A stretch of DNA of 64,000 nt from UBA7359 sp041689615. Lineage in GTDB: Bacteria; Pseudomonadota; Gammaproteobacteria; Eutrophobiales; Eutrophobiaceae. Shown piece by piece: positions 54,875 to 63,394 of the stretch. Both the position numbers and the translations under genes were made by a program. Below the pieces are notes generated by a model. It was given only the letters and a program-made list of their open reading frames with translations, did not search any database and had not been told where the DNA came from. How positions within the stretch are numbered: position 1 is the stretch's first letter; each line of letters starts with the position of its first letter. Location of the stretch: contig JBDNFW010000064.1 of assembly GCA_041689615.1 (NCBI GenBank), positions 62,001 to 126,000 of the forward strand, given 5' to 3'.

Positions 54875-57436
54875 TCACTCTTTACTCTCAGATAAAACAA
54901 CTACACTTTCCTGTCGTTCATTACTATCAGGACTTGCTGTAACTTTCTCCTGAGGTTCCTTATTTGCAAATTGATTAGGAATATTGCGATTGATATCTGT
55001 TTTATCATCATCATCCTGATTATTTTGCATAGGACGTACTGACGCTGTATTAGGATTTATCTGAGTGATATCACTACTACTGCTTTGTTCTGGAGTGCGA
55101 ACAGGCGCAGAAGTCGAGGTGTTTGGTTGAACACTGTTTTCAGGATTATTAACTGGCGCATTATTTGGAATTGCATTCTGGTTAGTATTATCAACCGATG
55201 CTTTCTCTACAGACTTGTTATTCGACTCATTATTATCACTACTATTACCTTGTTCTGGAGTGCTAACAGGTGCAGTAGTCGAGATGTTTGGTTGAACACT
55301 GTTTTTAGAATTATTAACTGGCGTATTATTTGGAATTGCATTCTGGTTGGTACTATCAACCGATGTAGCTTCTACAGACGTGTCATTCGACTCATTATTA
55401 ACATTACCATTGTTGTTTGCATTATCTGGCTTACGTCTACGTCCACCTCGTCTGCCTCGTCTTGAATTGTTGTTGCGATTGGAAGAGTTCGAATTAGAAT
55501 CTGCAGAATTTTCAGTTTGATCTTTTTCTTGATCATTCTTCTGGTTTCCATGGTGTGGTTTATTATTTGGATTAGGTTTACTGTGCCGTTGTTGATTACG
55601 AGTTTGTCCTTGACCTTGTCTATCACGATTGGAATTATTACCGCGAACATTTCGTTGATTAGTATTTGGTCGTCGATTATTTGGTCGTTGAGTATTATCT
55701 GAACTGGCCTTGGAAGTTTTCTTGTCCTCGGAAACGCTAAATAAAGTACTAAATATTTTTGCGAGGCGTGTTGCCAAGCCTATTTTGTTTTGTTTGTTGG
55801 CAGCAGGCACAGGTGCCTCAGGTGAAAATTGTTTAACGGCAGGGCTTTCAACAGGCGGCCTTTTATTATTATTGCTTATTATATCGCTATTTATATTGTC
55901 TTTTTCATCGGCTTTTAATAAATAGCTAGCTTGCTGATGATCATCGAGTTTTGCTTCAGTTAAACGAAGACGTTGTACCGAATATTGCGGCGTCACCATT
56001 GCTGGATCAGGTATCACCGTAATTTCAACTTCCAGACGATGTTGGATCTCACTTATAGCTTGTCGTTTTTCATTTAATAAAAATGTGGCAGCATCAACGG
56101 GAACGCGAACAATGATTTTTGCGGTCATATCTTTCATCGCTTCTTCTTCAATGATACGTAAAACTGAAAGCGCTAAAGATTCAACATCGCGAATCGTTCC
56201 TTGGCCGTCACAACGCGGGCAAGGTATATGACTGGATTCACCTAATGAAGGTCGAAGTCGTTGTCGAGACATTTCAAGAAGACCAAATCGAGAAATTCTA
56301 CCCACTTGTACGCGAGCTCTATCCATGCGCAAACTTTCGCGCATGGTGTTTTCAACTTCACGCTGATTTCGCGTGTTTAACATATCGATAAAATCGATAA
56401 CGATGAGACCGCCAAGATCACGCAAGCGAAGTTGTCGTCCTATTTCTTCAGCAGCTTCCATATTTGTGTTTAAAGCTGTTTCTTCTATATCACTGCCTTT
56501 TGTCGCTCTTGCTGAATTGATATCAATAGAAATTAATGCTTCAGTGTGATCAATAATAAGTGCACCACCTGAAGGCAAGCGAACTTCTCTGGAAAAAGCG
56601 GACTCGATCTGATGTTCAATCTGGTATCGAGTAAATAGAGGATCGCTATCTTTATACAGTTTAAGTTTATCCAGATTTTGTGGCATAACCTGAGACATGA
56701 AGTCATGACATCTTTTGTGAACTTCAGCGTCATCAATCCATATTTCATTAATGTCTTTTCGTAAGTAATCACGAATAGCGCGAATAATGACATCACTTTC
56801 CTGATAAACAAGAAAAGGAGCAGGGCGTTCAGTCGCAGCAGTACTGATTGCTCCCCAGAGTTGCGACAAATAATTTAAATCCCATTGCAGCTCTTCTGAC
56901 GATTTACCTATGCCTGCTGTTCTTAAAATTAAGCCCATACCTTCCGGTACTTCGAGACCACTCATTGCATCTTTCGCTTCCGAACGGTCACTTCCTTCAA
57001 TTTGTCGTGAGACGCCACCGGCACGAGGATTATTAGGCATAAGCACAAGATACCGGCCAGCAAGGCTGATAAACGTACTTAACGCCGCACCTTTATTTCC
57101 ACGCTCCTCTTTTTCAATTTGAACGGTGAATTCCTGACCTTCGCTGATAGCATCATTAATGCTTAATCGTCCACTACGCGGTTTGTCAGCTTGTTCAGGT
57201 TTAAATAAGGAGCGTGCTATTTCTTTGAAAGGTAAAAAACCATGGCGTTCTGATCCATAATCGACAAAGGCAGCTTCAAGACTAGGTTCTATTCGAACGA
57301 CACGCGCTTTATAAATATTAGATTTTTTTTGCTCTCGTGCGGTTGATTCTATATCGAGATCGTATAATCGTTGTCCATCGACAAGTGCGACACGCACCTC
57401 TTCTGGCTGAGTTGCGTTGATCAGCATACGTTTCAT
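54875..57436 (-). CDS. rne: Ribonuclease E
   Basis: RNase E cleaves single-stranded, AU-rich RNA and organises the degradosome. The first 480 residues match the catalytic half: S1 domain (NIYKARVVRIEPSLEAAFVD), 5'-sensor region, metal ligands in SIDINSA and VIDFIDML, and the zinc-link CPRC in HIPCPRCDGQG. The last 350 residues are Asn-, Arg- and Ser-rich, with an RGRRGGRRRK RNA-binding stretch and a 55-residue tandem repeat. This long tail sets it apart from RNase G. AAGGA six bases before the ATG gives a good ribosome site. It is divergent from rluC as in E. coli. Confidence 0.96.
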   Translation of the reverse strand: MKRMLINATQPEEVRVALVDGQRLYDLDIESTAREQKKSNIYKARVVRIEPSLEAAFVDYGSERHGFLPFKEIARSLFKPEQADKPRSGRLSINDAISEGQEFTVQIEKEERGNKGAALSTFISLAGRYLVLMPNNPRAGGVSRQIEGSDRSEAKDAMSGLEVPEGMGLILRTAGIGKSSEELQWDLNYLSQLWGAISTAATERPAPFLVYQESDVIIRAIRDYLRKDINEIWIDDAEVHKRCHDFMSQVMPQNLDKLKLYKDSDPLFTRYQIEHQIESAFSREVRLPSGGALIIDHTEALISIDINSARATKGSDIEETALNTNMEAAEEIGRQLRLRDLGGLIVIDFIDMLNTRNQREVENTMRESLRMDRARVQVGRISRFGLLEMSRQRLRPSLGESSHIPCPRCDGQGTIRDVESLALSVLRIIEEEAMKDMTAKIIVRVPVDAATFLLNEKRQAISEIQHRLEVEITVIPDPAMVTPQYSVQRLRLTEAKLDDHQQASYLLKADEKDNINSDIISNNNKRPPVESPAVKQFSPEAPVPAANKQNKIGLATRLAKIFSTLFSVSEDKKTSKASSDNTQRPNNRRPNTNQRNVRGNNSNRDRQGQGQTRNQQRHSKPNPNNKPHHGNQKNDQEKDQTENSADSNSNSSNRNNNSRRGRRGGRRRKPDNANNNGNVNNESNDTSVEATSVDSTNQNAIPNNTPVNNSKNSVQPNISTTAPVSTPEQGNSSDNNESNNKSVEKASVDNTNQNAIPNNAPVNNPENSVQPNTSTSAPVRTPEQSSSSDITQINPNTASVRPMQNNQDDDDKTDINRNIPNQFANKEPQEKVTASPDSNERQESVVVLSESKE
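55085..55414 (-). repeat. 165-bp tandem duplication inside the rne tail
   Basis: Two adjacent copies begin at 55085 and 55250 and share long identical stretches such as GGTTGAACACTGTTTT and GGAATTGCATTCTGGTT. The 165-bp period equals 55 residues, so the reading frame is kept. Each unit encodes an Asn/Ser/Thr/Pro-rich segment with NQNAIPNN and APV motifs. Copy number could vary between strains. Confidence 0.88.
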
Positions 57437-57888
57437 TATTGTAATTCCTTAAGTTTCGCTCTACCTTTGCTGCACGACTTTAAATTGTTGTCGAGCGCTG
57501 GGAGCGCAACCTTTATTATTTTTTGCTCAATTTGTTTGGGTTAAGCAATATTCCAACCCTGTGCCTGCGTTACACATTTCATGTGATCGTAATGTCGAAC
57601 ACTTTACTTTGTTATATTCACAGAACATCTCCTGTGTCACTATTAGGCCAAAATATACTGATATCAAAATATCAGGACTTCACTGAGTCTTAAAATATTC
57701 TTTTTGAATGATATTTTTAGTTTTATCATTCTGGCCAATAGTTGACCAAACCTTAAGGAACTGCGTCGCACTATTTTTTGTGGGCGGACGCATGCCTCAA
57801 TAACTGTGGCAGGGCTTAACCTGAATCCTCGGTTTGTAGAGCCTAATATAGCAACCTTGTTAGCTTGCAGCAATAAAATGAGAGAAAA
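57437..57888. other. rne-rluC divergent intergenic region, rne 5' leader
   Basis: This 452-base stretch should contain the long rne leader and the rluC promoter. RNase E controls its own mRNA through a structured leader in enterobacteria; the proximal 100 bases here hold a GC-rich AGCGCTGGGAGCGC hairpin (57495-57508), which could be part of a like structure. Two A/T-rich palindromic pieces (GATATCAAAATATC near 57660; ATTATAACAAAG-like) are also seen. No conserved gene is visible. Confidence 0.5.
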
Positions 57889-58842
57889 ATGAGTCAAAAC
57901 CTTCCAAAAAAAATCAATTCAAAACAAATAGTTATATTAGATGAGAATGAAGGGCAACGAATTGATAATTTTCTTATGCGTTATTTTGGGAAAATACCAA
58001 AATCCCGGATATATCAGATGTTACGAAAGGGCGAAGTTCGGGTAAATAAAGGTCGTATAAAACAGACCTATAAATTGAAAACAGGCGATATTTTGAGACT
58101 TCCACCTGTCTATTTGGACGAGGAAAAATCAAATACAGCACCTCGTTTTCTTCAGCAAAAGATACTCGATGCCATCATTTTTGAAGATGAGGGCATTATT
58201 ATTATTAATAAACCGGCTGGCGTCGTGGTCCATAGTGGAAGCGGTCAAGAGCATGGAGTAATAGAAGCCTTTCGAGCAATGGGTGGAGAATATGAAAAAT
58301 TGGAGCTTGTCCATAGGCTGGACAAAGATACATCAGGTTGCCTGATATTGGCTAAAAACATACCCGTATTACGCCAATTACACGAGATTATAAACAGTGG
58401 TGATATCTCAAAAACATATTGTGCTCTGCTAGCGGGTCAACTAGATAAAAAGCAAATGACAATAAACAGTGCGTTAAGTAAAAACCCTACTAATGAAAGG
58501 ATTGTAACTGTTGAAGAAGGCGGCAAAGCGGCTACGACAATTTTTTTTCGAGAAACGGTTTTTGATAATGCGTCACTAGTTAACATAGAATTGATTACTG
58601 GACGTACGCATCAAATTCGAGTGCATAGTGCCTCTATAGGCCATCCTGTATTAGGTGATACAAAATATGGTGATCGCACATTAAATCGCGAATTTAAAAA
58701 AATGGGATTAAAACGGATGTTTCTGCATGCGAAATTATTAAGCTTTATTTCGCCTGTCACCCATAAAAAAATCACTATTCAAGCACCACTTGAAGCTAAT
58801 TTAGTTAGTTTTCTTGAAAAATTGAATACCAATTTTGCATAA
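57889..58842 (+). CDS. rluC: 23S rRNA pseudouridine synthase RluC
   Basis: RluC changes three uridines of 23S rRNA (955, 2504, 2580 in E. coli) to pseudouridine. An S4 RNA-binding domain comes first (RIYQMLRKGEVRVNKGRIK), then the catalytic domain with the aspartate motif HRLDKDTSG and GRTHQIRVH. The length of 317 residues and place divergent from rne match RluC. It starts at ATG 57889. Confidence 0.95.
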   Translation: MSQNLPKKINSKQIVILDENEGQRIDNFLMRYFGKIPKSRIYQMLRKGEVRVNKGRIKQTYKLKTGDILRLPPVYLDEEKSNTAPRFLQQKILDAIIFEDEGIIIINKPAGVVVHSGSGQEHGVIEAFRAMGGEYEKLELVHRLDKDTSGCLILAKNIPVLRQLHEIINSGDISKTYCALLAGQLDKKQMTINSALSKNPTNERIVTVEEGGKAATTIFFRETVFDNASLVNIELITGRTHQIRVHSASIGHPVLGDTKYGDRTLNREFKKMGLKRMFLHAKLLSFISPVTHKKITIQAPLEANLVSFLEKLNTNFA

Positions 58843-58930
58843 ATTTATGGAACCAGTAAACATTTATTGATTCTAATTTCATGCAGTTTGTTACACTTAA
58901 CCAATACTTTTTAAGACTTAAAAATACAAT

Positions 58931-59878
58931 ATGAACGATACAACCAAAGAAACAAATTCAAATAGTTTTGAGCAGTCACTTGTCAATGAGCTTGCCAAGG
59001 AAGTCTTAAATGAACAACGTCGAAATAGACGTTGGGGTATATTTTTTAAAGGGTTATTTGCATTGTATCTATTATCATTTTTTCTTGTCTACCTTGTGAA
59101 AAATACTGAACTAAGCAGTTTTGGTAGTGATGAACATACTGCATTAATTGAAATTAATGGCGTCATTGCCGCTGATACTGAAGCAAGAGCCGACTATGTA
59201 GTAGGTGGTCTAAGACGCGCTTTTGAAGATGTAAATACAAAAGGTATTATTTTGCGAATCAATAGTCCTGGTGGCAGCCCCGTTCAGGCAGGTTACATTA
59301 ATGATGAAATAAAACGTCTTAAAGAAAAATATCCTGATATTCCTCTTTATGCTGTTATTACCGATATTTGTGCTTCCGGTGGTTATTACATTGCTGCAGC
59401 GGCAGATAAAATTTATGCCAATAAAGCCAGCATTGTTGGTTCGATAGGTGTCATTATGGCTGGCTTTGGTTTTGTCGATGCAATGAATAAACTGGGCGTC
59501 GAACGACGACTTTTACATGCGGGTGAAAACAAAGGATTTATGGATCCTTTTCAGCCACTAAAACAGAATGAAGCTACTCACGTTCAAGGATTGCTAGGTG
59601 AAATTCACCAACAATTTATTGATGTTGTTAAAGATGGACGAGGAGATCGTCTGATTGATGACGAGAAACTTTTTTCTGGTCTAATCTGGTCAGGTGAAGA
59701 AGGAGTTAAACTCGGCTTGGTCGATGAATTAGCTAGTGCTGGTCAAGTGGCTCGCGATGTTATTGGTGCTGAAGATATTGTTGATTACACAAAACGAGAA
59801 TATTTTTTGGATCGATTTGCAAAACAAATGGGAGCAACCATACTTAATAGTCTTAATCAAGGGTTTAATCTTCAGTAA
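58931..59878 (+). CDS. sppA: Signal peptide peptidase SppA (S49 family, short form)
   Basis: A membrane-anchored protease that digests left-over signal peptides. One membrane helix lies at about 39-57. The catalytic pair is S149 (CASGGYY) and K201 (GENKGFMDP), and NSPGGSP at 111-117 is the oxyanion region. At 315 residues it is the single-domain 36K form, not the 67K E. coli SppA. It lies between rluC and the convergent maf gene, three bases from the end of that gene. Confidence 0.93.
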   Translation: MNDTTKETNSNSFEQSLVNELAKEVLNEQRRNRRWGIFFKGLFALYLLSFFLVYLVKNTELSSFGSDEHTALIEINGVIAADTEARADYVVGGLRRAFEDVNTKGIILRINSPGGSPVQAGYINDEIKRLKEKYPDIPLYAVITDICASGGYYIAAAADKIYANKASIVGSIGVIMAGFGFVDAMNKLGVERRLLHAGENKGFMDPFQPLKQNEATHVQGLLGEIHQQFIDVVKDGRGDRLIDDEKLFSGLIWSGEEGVKLGLVDELASAGQVARDVIGAEDIVDYTKREYFLDRFAKQMGATILNSLNQGFNLQ

Positions 59879-59881
59879 AAG

Positions 59882-60463
59882 CTAAGGGATGGTGATGCCC
59901 TGATTTCTAAGCATTTCACAAAGCCGAATTAGCGGTAATCCAATCAATGCGGTTGGATCATCGCCTTCCATTTTTGAAAGTAAACTTATACCCAGCTTTT
60001 CTGACATAAAACTGCCAGCACATTGATAAGGTTGTTCTTTATTTAAATAATCCTCTATTTCAATATCACTCAGTTCCCGGAAGCATACTCGATATCTGAC
60101 AACGTCTCTTTCCAATGTTTGAGTTTTTGTATTTAAGACACACAAGCCCGTGTAAAAAACTAATGATTTACCACTCATCATAGCTAATTGTTGTTTGGCA
60201 TTTTCATGGTTCTCAGGTTTGCTCAGAATATGTCCATCACACTCCAGAGCCTGATCTGAGCCTATAATGGTAGAATTGGGATGATTTAAGGCCACTCGTC
60301 TGGCTTTTTCTTCAGCAAGACGAATAACATAATCATTTATAGACTCAGCCTGTAACCGTTGTTCATCAATATCTGGAGACTCACAGATAAACTCGAGATA
60401 AAGACGTTCGAGCAGCATTTTCCGATAGGGTGATGACGAAGCAAGTATGATATTTGACTTAAT
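59882..60463 (-). CDS. maf: Maf/YceF-type nucleoside triphosphate pyrophosphatase, apparent ATT start
   Basis: Maf proteins hydrolyse unusual or modified nucleoside triphosphates; the YceF branch favours 7-methyl-GTP. Motifs: the P-loop-like IILASSSPYRK, SPDIDEQ, IGSDQALECDG, FYTGLCVL, YQCAGSFMSEK and GLPLIRL. The conserved N-terminus lies upstream of the first ATG (60418): reading back in frame gives IKSNIILASSSPYRK with no ATG, GTG or TTG before a stop at 60536. ATT at 60461-60463 has GGAGAG five bases upstream, an ideal ribosome site, and yields 193 residues, the normal size. Starting at 60418 would remove the substrate-binding loop. Confidence 0.92.
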   Translation of the reverse strand: MKSNIILASSSPYRKMLLERLYLEFICESPDIDEQRLQAESINDYVIRLAEEKARRVALNHPNSTIIGSDQALECDGHILSKPENHENAKQQLAMMSGKSLVFYTGLCVLNTKTQTLERDVVRYRVCFRELSDIEIEDYLNKEQPYQCAGSFMSEKLGISLLSKMEGDDPTALIGLPLIRLCEMLRNQGITIP

Positions 60464-60599
60464 TTTGGCTCTCCAATGAGCAAAGTAGAGGTTTATTTTG
60501 GCTAAATCTAAATAAATATCAAATAAGTCAGTAATTTAACAAAATATCGTCGATATTATTTTGACAGTATAGGGGTCTATCGATAAAATTCGCCGCCTG

Positions 60600-61103
60600 A
60601 TGCCATCTGACCTGTCGCAATCCATTGATCCATTGCGTCTAGCTAAATCCAGAGAACGGATTGAAGGTAGCCTGCAACTTGATTCTTTCGAACGTCTTAA
60701 GGACGTGTTGCTTGAAAATTCGGATAAACTGCAATATCGCTTATCCTTTGATTTTGATGAGTCAGGTACTTGTGTTGTTGAGTCTGTTATTGATGGTAAA
60801 TTAGCGCTTGAGTGTCAGAGATGTCTCAACCCTGTAATTATTGAAATTCATAAAAGTTCATTACTTGGGGTTGTTAAAGATAATGACGATATTGATGCTT
60901 TGGACAAAAAGTATGAACCGTTACAATTAGATGAGGAAAATATTTCTGTCGTCGATTTGATTGAGGATGAATTATTGTTGTCCATTCCTCTCTCACCATT
61001 ACACGCAGAAAATGAATGTTCTGGGAAAGAAGTATTAGACCAGATTAATGCTGACGCAAAGCCGCAACCATTTGCAGCTTTAGCCGCATTAAAAAAGAAA
61101 TAA
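60600..61103 (+). CDS. yceD: YceD/DUF177 protein, 23S rRNA accumulation
   Basis: A 167-residue acidic protein of the DUF177 family with the motif CQRCLNP at about 80-86 and a second Cys (NECSGKE) further on, which are the conserved family residues. In E. coli and plants family members help keep 23S rRNA levels. Its place directly before rpmF is conserved across bacteria. The ATG at 60600 starts MPSDLSQSIDPLRLAK; a terminal KPQPFAALAALK is typical. Confidence 0.92.
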   Translation: MPSDLSQSIDPLRLAKSRERIEGSLQLDSFERLKDVLLENSDKLQYRLSFDFDESGTCVVESVIDGKLALECQRCLNPVIIEIHKSSLLGVVKDNDDIDALDKKYEPLQLDEENISVVDLIEDELLLSIPLSPLHAENECSGKEVLDQINADAKPQPFAALAALKKK

Positions 61104-61136
61104 AGATTTATATTTATTATTTAGGAGACAAGCTTC

Positions 61137-61322
61137 ATGGCTGTTCAAAAAACTAAAAAATCAACTTCAAGAAGAGATATGCGTCGTTCACATGATGCTC
61201 TAACTTCATCTACATTATCAATTGAACCGACTTCGGGTGAAGTTCATCTTCGACATAATGTCAGTGCGGATGGATATTATCGTGGTAAAAAAGTTGTTAC
61301 GGTTAACCAAGACCAAGAATAA
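61137..61322 (+). CDS. rpmF: 50S ribosomal protein L32
   Basis: A 61-residue basic ribosomal protein that starts MAVQKTKKSTSRRDMRRSHD, the classic L32 start, and has HLRHNVSADGYYRGKKV. There are no zinc Cys pairs, so it is the zinc-free form. The AGGAG ribosome site is strong. It lies between yceD and plsX in the conserved cluster that ties ribosome and lipid synthesis. Confidence 0.98.
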   Translation: MAVQKTKKSTSRRDMRRSHDALTSSTLSIEPTSGEVHLRHNVSADGYYRGKKVVTVNQDQE

Positions 61323-61374
61323 TTAATTTAAACCATATTTATTCAGAGATGAAATAGAGCGCTCTAGATAGTCT

Positions 61375-62403
61375 ATGTCATTGAAATCAATAATAGCACT
61401 TGACGCAATGGGCGGAGATTTTGGCCCATCTGAGATAGTGCCCGCTGCTCTTTCCATTCTTAAAAAACATTCTGATCTGAGTCTTATGCTCGTTGGAAAA
61501 GAAGACATGATTCTTGCTGAATTGAAAAAGCATAATGCAGCTGGACATGAACGAATTACGGTAGTTCATGCTTCTGAAGTCGTCGAAATGCATGAAGCGC
61601 CTTCACATGCATTACGCAACAAAAAAGAATCATCAATGCGACTTGCTATTGAATTAGTTCGTGATGGTAAAGCTGCTGCCTGCGTTAGCGCCGGTAACAC
61701 GGGTGCTCTAATGGCAACGTCAAGATTTATTCTTAAAATGCTTCCTGGAATGGACCGTCCGGCAATTTGTACAATTTTGCCTGGCACGAAAGGACATACA
61801 CATGTTCTTGATTTAGGCGCTAATGTTGATTCAAGTTCTGAGCAACTATTTCAGTTTGCTATCATGGGTGCACAGTTAACTAGTGCTGTCGAAAATAAAG
61901 AAAATCCAACCATTGCACTTTTAAATATCGGTGAAGAAGACATTAAAGGAAATGACAGAGTAAAGCAGGCAGCTGCCTTATTGGAAGAGAGTCATTTAAA
62001 TTACATTGGTTTTGTTGAAGGAACTGATTTATATACAGGTGAAGTTGATGTCATTGTCTGTGATGGGTTTGTTGGTAATATTGCATTGAAAGCAAGCGAA
62101 GGCCTTGCTGAATTTCTCCGCCATCATGCGACAGAACAGTTTAAAAGTAGTCTTTATTCCAAATTTGCAGCATTAGTTGCGATGCCTGTATTAAAAACAC
62201 TAAAACGTAAAATTGATCCAAAAAATTATAATGGAGCTTCATTGCTTGGTCTTCGTGGAATTGTCATAAAGAGTCATGGCAGTGCAGATAGAGTTTCTTT
62301 TGCAACCGCAATTGAAGAAGCCATCATCGAAGTAGAAAAAAATGTTCCAGAAAGAATCAATGCGAAACTAGAACAATTATTAATTGATAGGCAAAGTCTT
62401 TAA
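61375..62403 (+). CDS. plsX: Phosphate acyltransferase PlsX
   Basis: PlsX makes acyl-phosphate from acyl-ACP for membrane phospholipid synthesis. The 342-residue protein has IIALDAMGGDFGP at the start, VSAGNTGALMA and LDLGANVD in the middle, and CDGFVGNIALKASEG near residue 225. All are family hallmarks. Its TAA overlaps the fabH ATG by one base (TAATG), so the two are coupled. Confidence 0.97.
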   Translation: MSLKSIIALDAMGGDFGPSEIVPAALSILKKHSDLSLMLVGKEDMILAELKKHNAAGHERITVVHASEVVEMHEAPSHALRNKKESSMRLAIELVRDGKAAACVSAGNTGALMATSRFILKMLPGMDRPAICTILPGTKGHTHVLDLGANVDSSSEQLFQFAIMGAQLTSAVENKENPTIALLNIGEEDIKGNDRVKQAAALLEESHLNYIGFVEGTDLYTGEVDVIVCDGFVGNIALKASEGLAEFLRHHATEQFKSSLYSKFAALVAMPVLKTLKRKIDPKNYNGASLLGLRGIVIKSHGSADRVSFATAIEEAIIEVEKNVPERINAKLEQLLIDRQSL

Positions 62404-63368
62404 TGTTTTCAAAAATTACGGGCACAGGCTCTTATTTGCCGGAACGTATATTAACTAATGCTGAACTTGAAACGATGGTTGATACATCGGATGAGTGGAT
62501 CAGATCACGCACTGGCATTGAAAAAAGACATATTGCGGCTGATGATGAGACAACATGTGATCTTGCTGAAAAAGCAGCTTTAAACGCAATCAAAGCCTCA
62601 GGGAAAAAGGCTACTGATATCGATCTTATTATTGTTGCTACGACAACGCCTGATTTTATTTTCCCCAGTACAGCCTGTCTTTTGCAACAACGTTTGGATA
62701 TTCATGGCTGCCCAGCATTTGATATACAGGCGGTTTGCACCGGTTTTATTTATGCCGTTAGTGTTGCGGATCAGTTTATCCGAAATAATAATGCCAAATG
62801 CGTACTGGTTGTTGGAGCAGAAACCTTGTCGCGTATAGTTGACTGGAAAGATAGAGACACCTGTGTACTGTTTGGTGACGGTGCTGGCGCGGTGATTCTT
62901 GAAGCAAGTGAAAAAGCAGGTATTTTATCAACTCATATTCATGCTGATGGGAAGTATCAACATTTATTAAATGTGCCCGCAGGAATTTCATCAAATCATG
63001 ATCAACTTAAAACGGATAATGCATTTATAAAAATGCAAGGCAACGAAGTTTTTAAAGTTGCCGTTAATACACTGGGACGTATTGTCGATGAAACTTTAGC
63101 CGCAAATTCTATGCAGAAAAAAGACATCGACTGGTTGGTGCCACATCAAGCCAATACACGAATAATTTCCGCTACTGCAAAAAAACTGGATATGTCTATG
63201 GATCGTGTTGTTTTAACGGTTGATCAACATGGTAATACTTCGGCTGCTTCCGTTCCATTAGCACTGGATGTTGCTGTTAGAGATGGACGTATAAAAGAAA
63301 ATGATACCTTGATGTTAGAAGCTTTTGGTGGCGGCTTTACCTGGGGTTCGGTGTTGTTACGTTATTAA
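62403..63368 (+). CDS. fabH: 3-oxoacyl-ACP synthase III
   Basis: FabH starts each fatty acid chain by condensing acetyl-CoA with malonyl-ACP. The catalytic triad is C112 (QAVCTGF), His in VPHQANTRI and Asn in HGNTSAAS. The substrate loop reads DEWIRSRTGI. It is 321 residues, normal length, and is translationally coupled to plsX. fabD follows after 26 bases. Confidence 0.98.
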   Translation: MFSKITGTGSYLPERILTNAELETMVDTSDEWIRSRTGIEKRHIAADDETTCDLAEKAALNAIKASGKKATDIDLIIVATTTPDFIFPSTACLLQQRLDIHGCPAFDIQAVCTGFIYAVSVADQFIRNNNAKCVLVVGAETLSRIVDWKDRDTCVLFGDGAGAVILEASEKAGILSTHIHADGKYQHLLNVPAGISSNHDQLKTDNAFIKMQGNEVFKVAVNTLGRIVDETLAANSMQKKDIDWLVPHQANTRIISATAKKLDMSMDRVVLTVDQHGNTSAASVPLALDVAVRDGRIKENDTLMLEAFGGGFTWGSVLLRY

Positions 63369-63394
63369 TATTTGTTTCTTTTTAAAAAAATTAA

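Noticed and set aside
57664..57897. 77-residue frame opposite the rluC leader
   Set aside because: No ribosome site, no conserved motif, and it overlaps the rluC start and the divergent promoter region.
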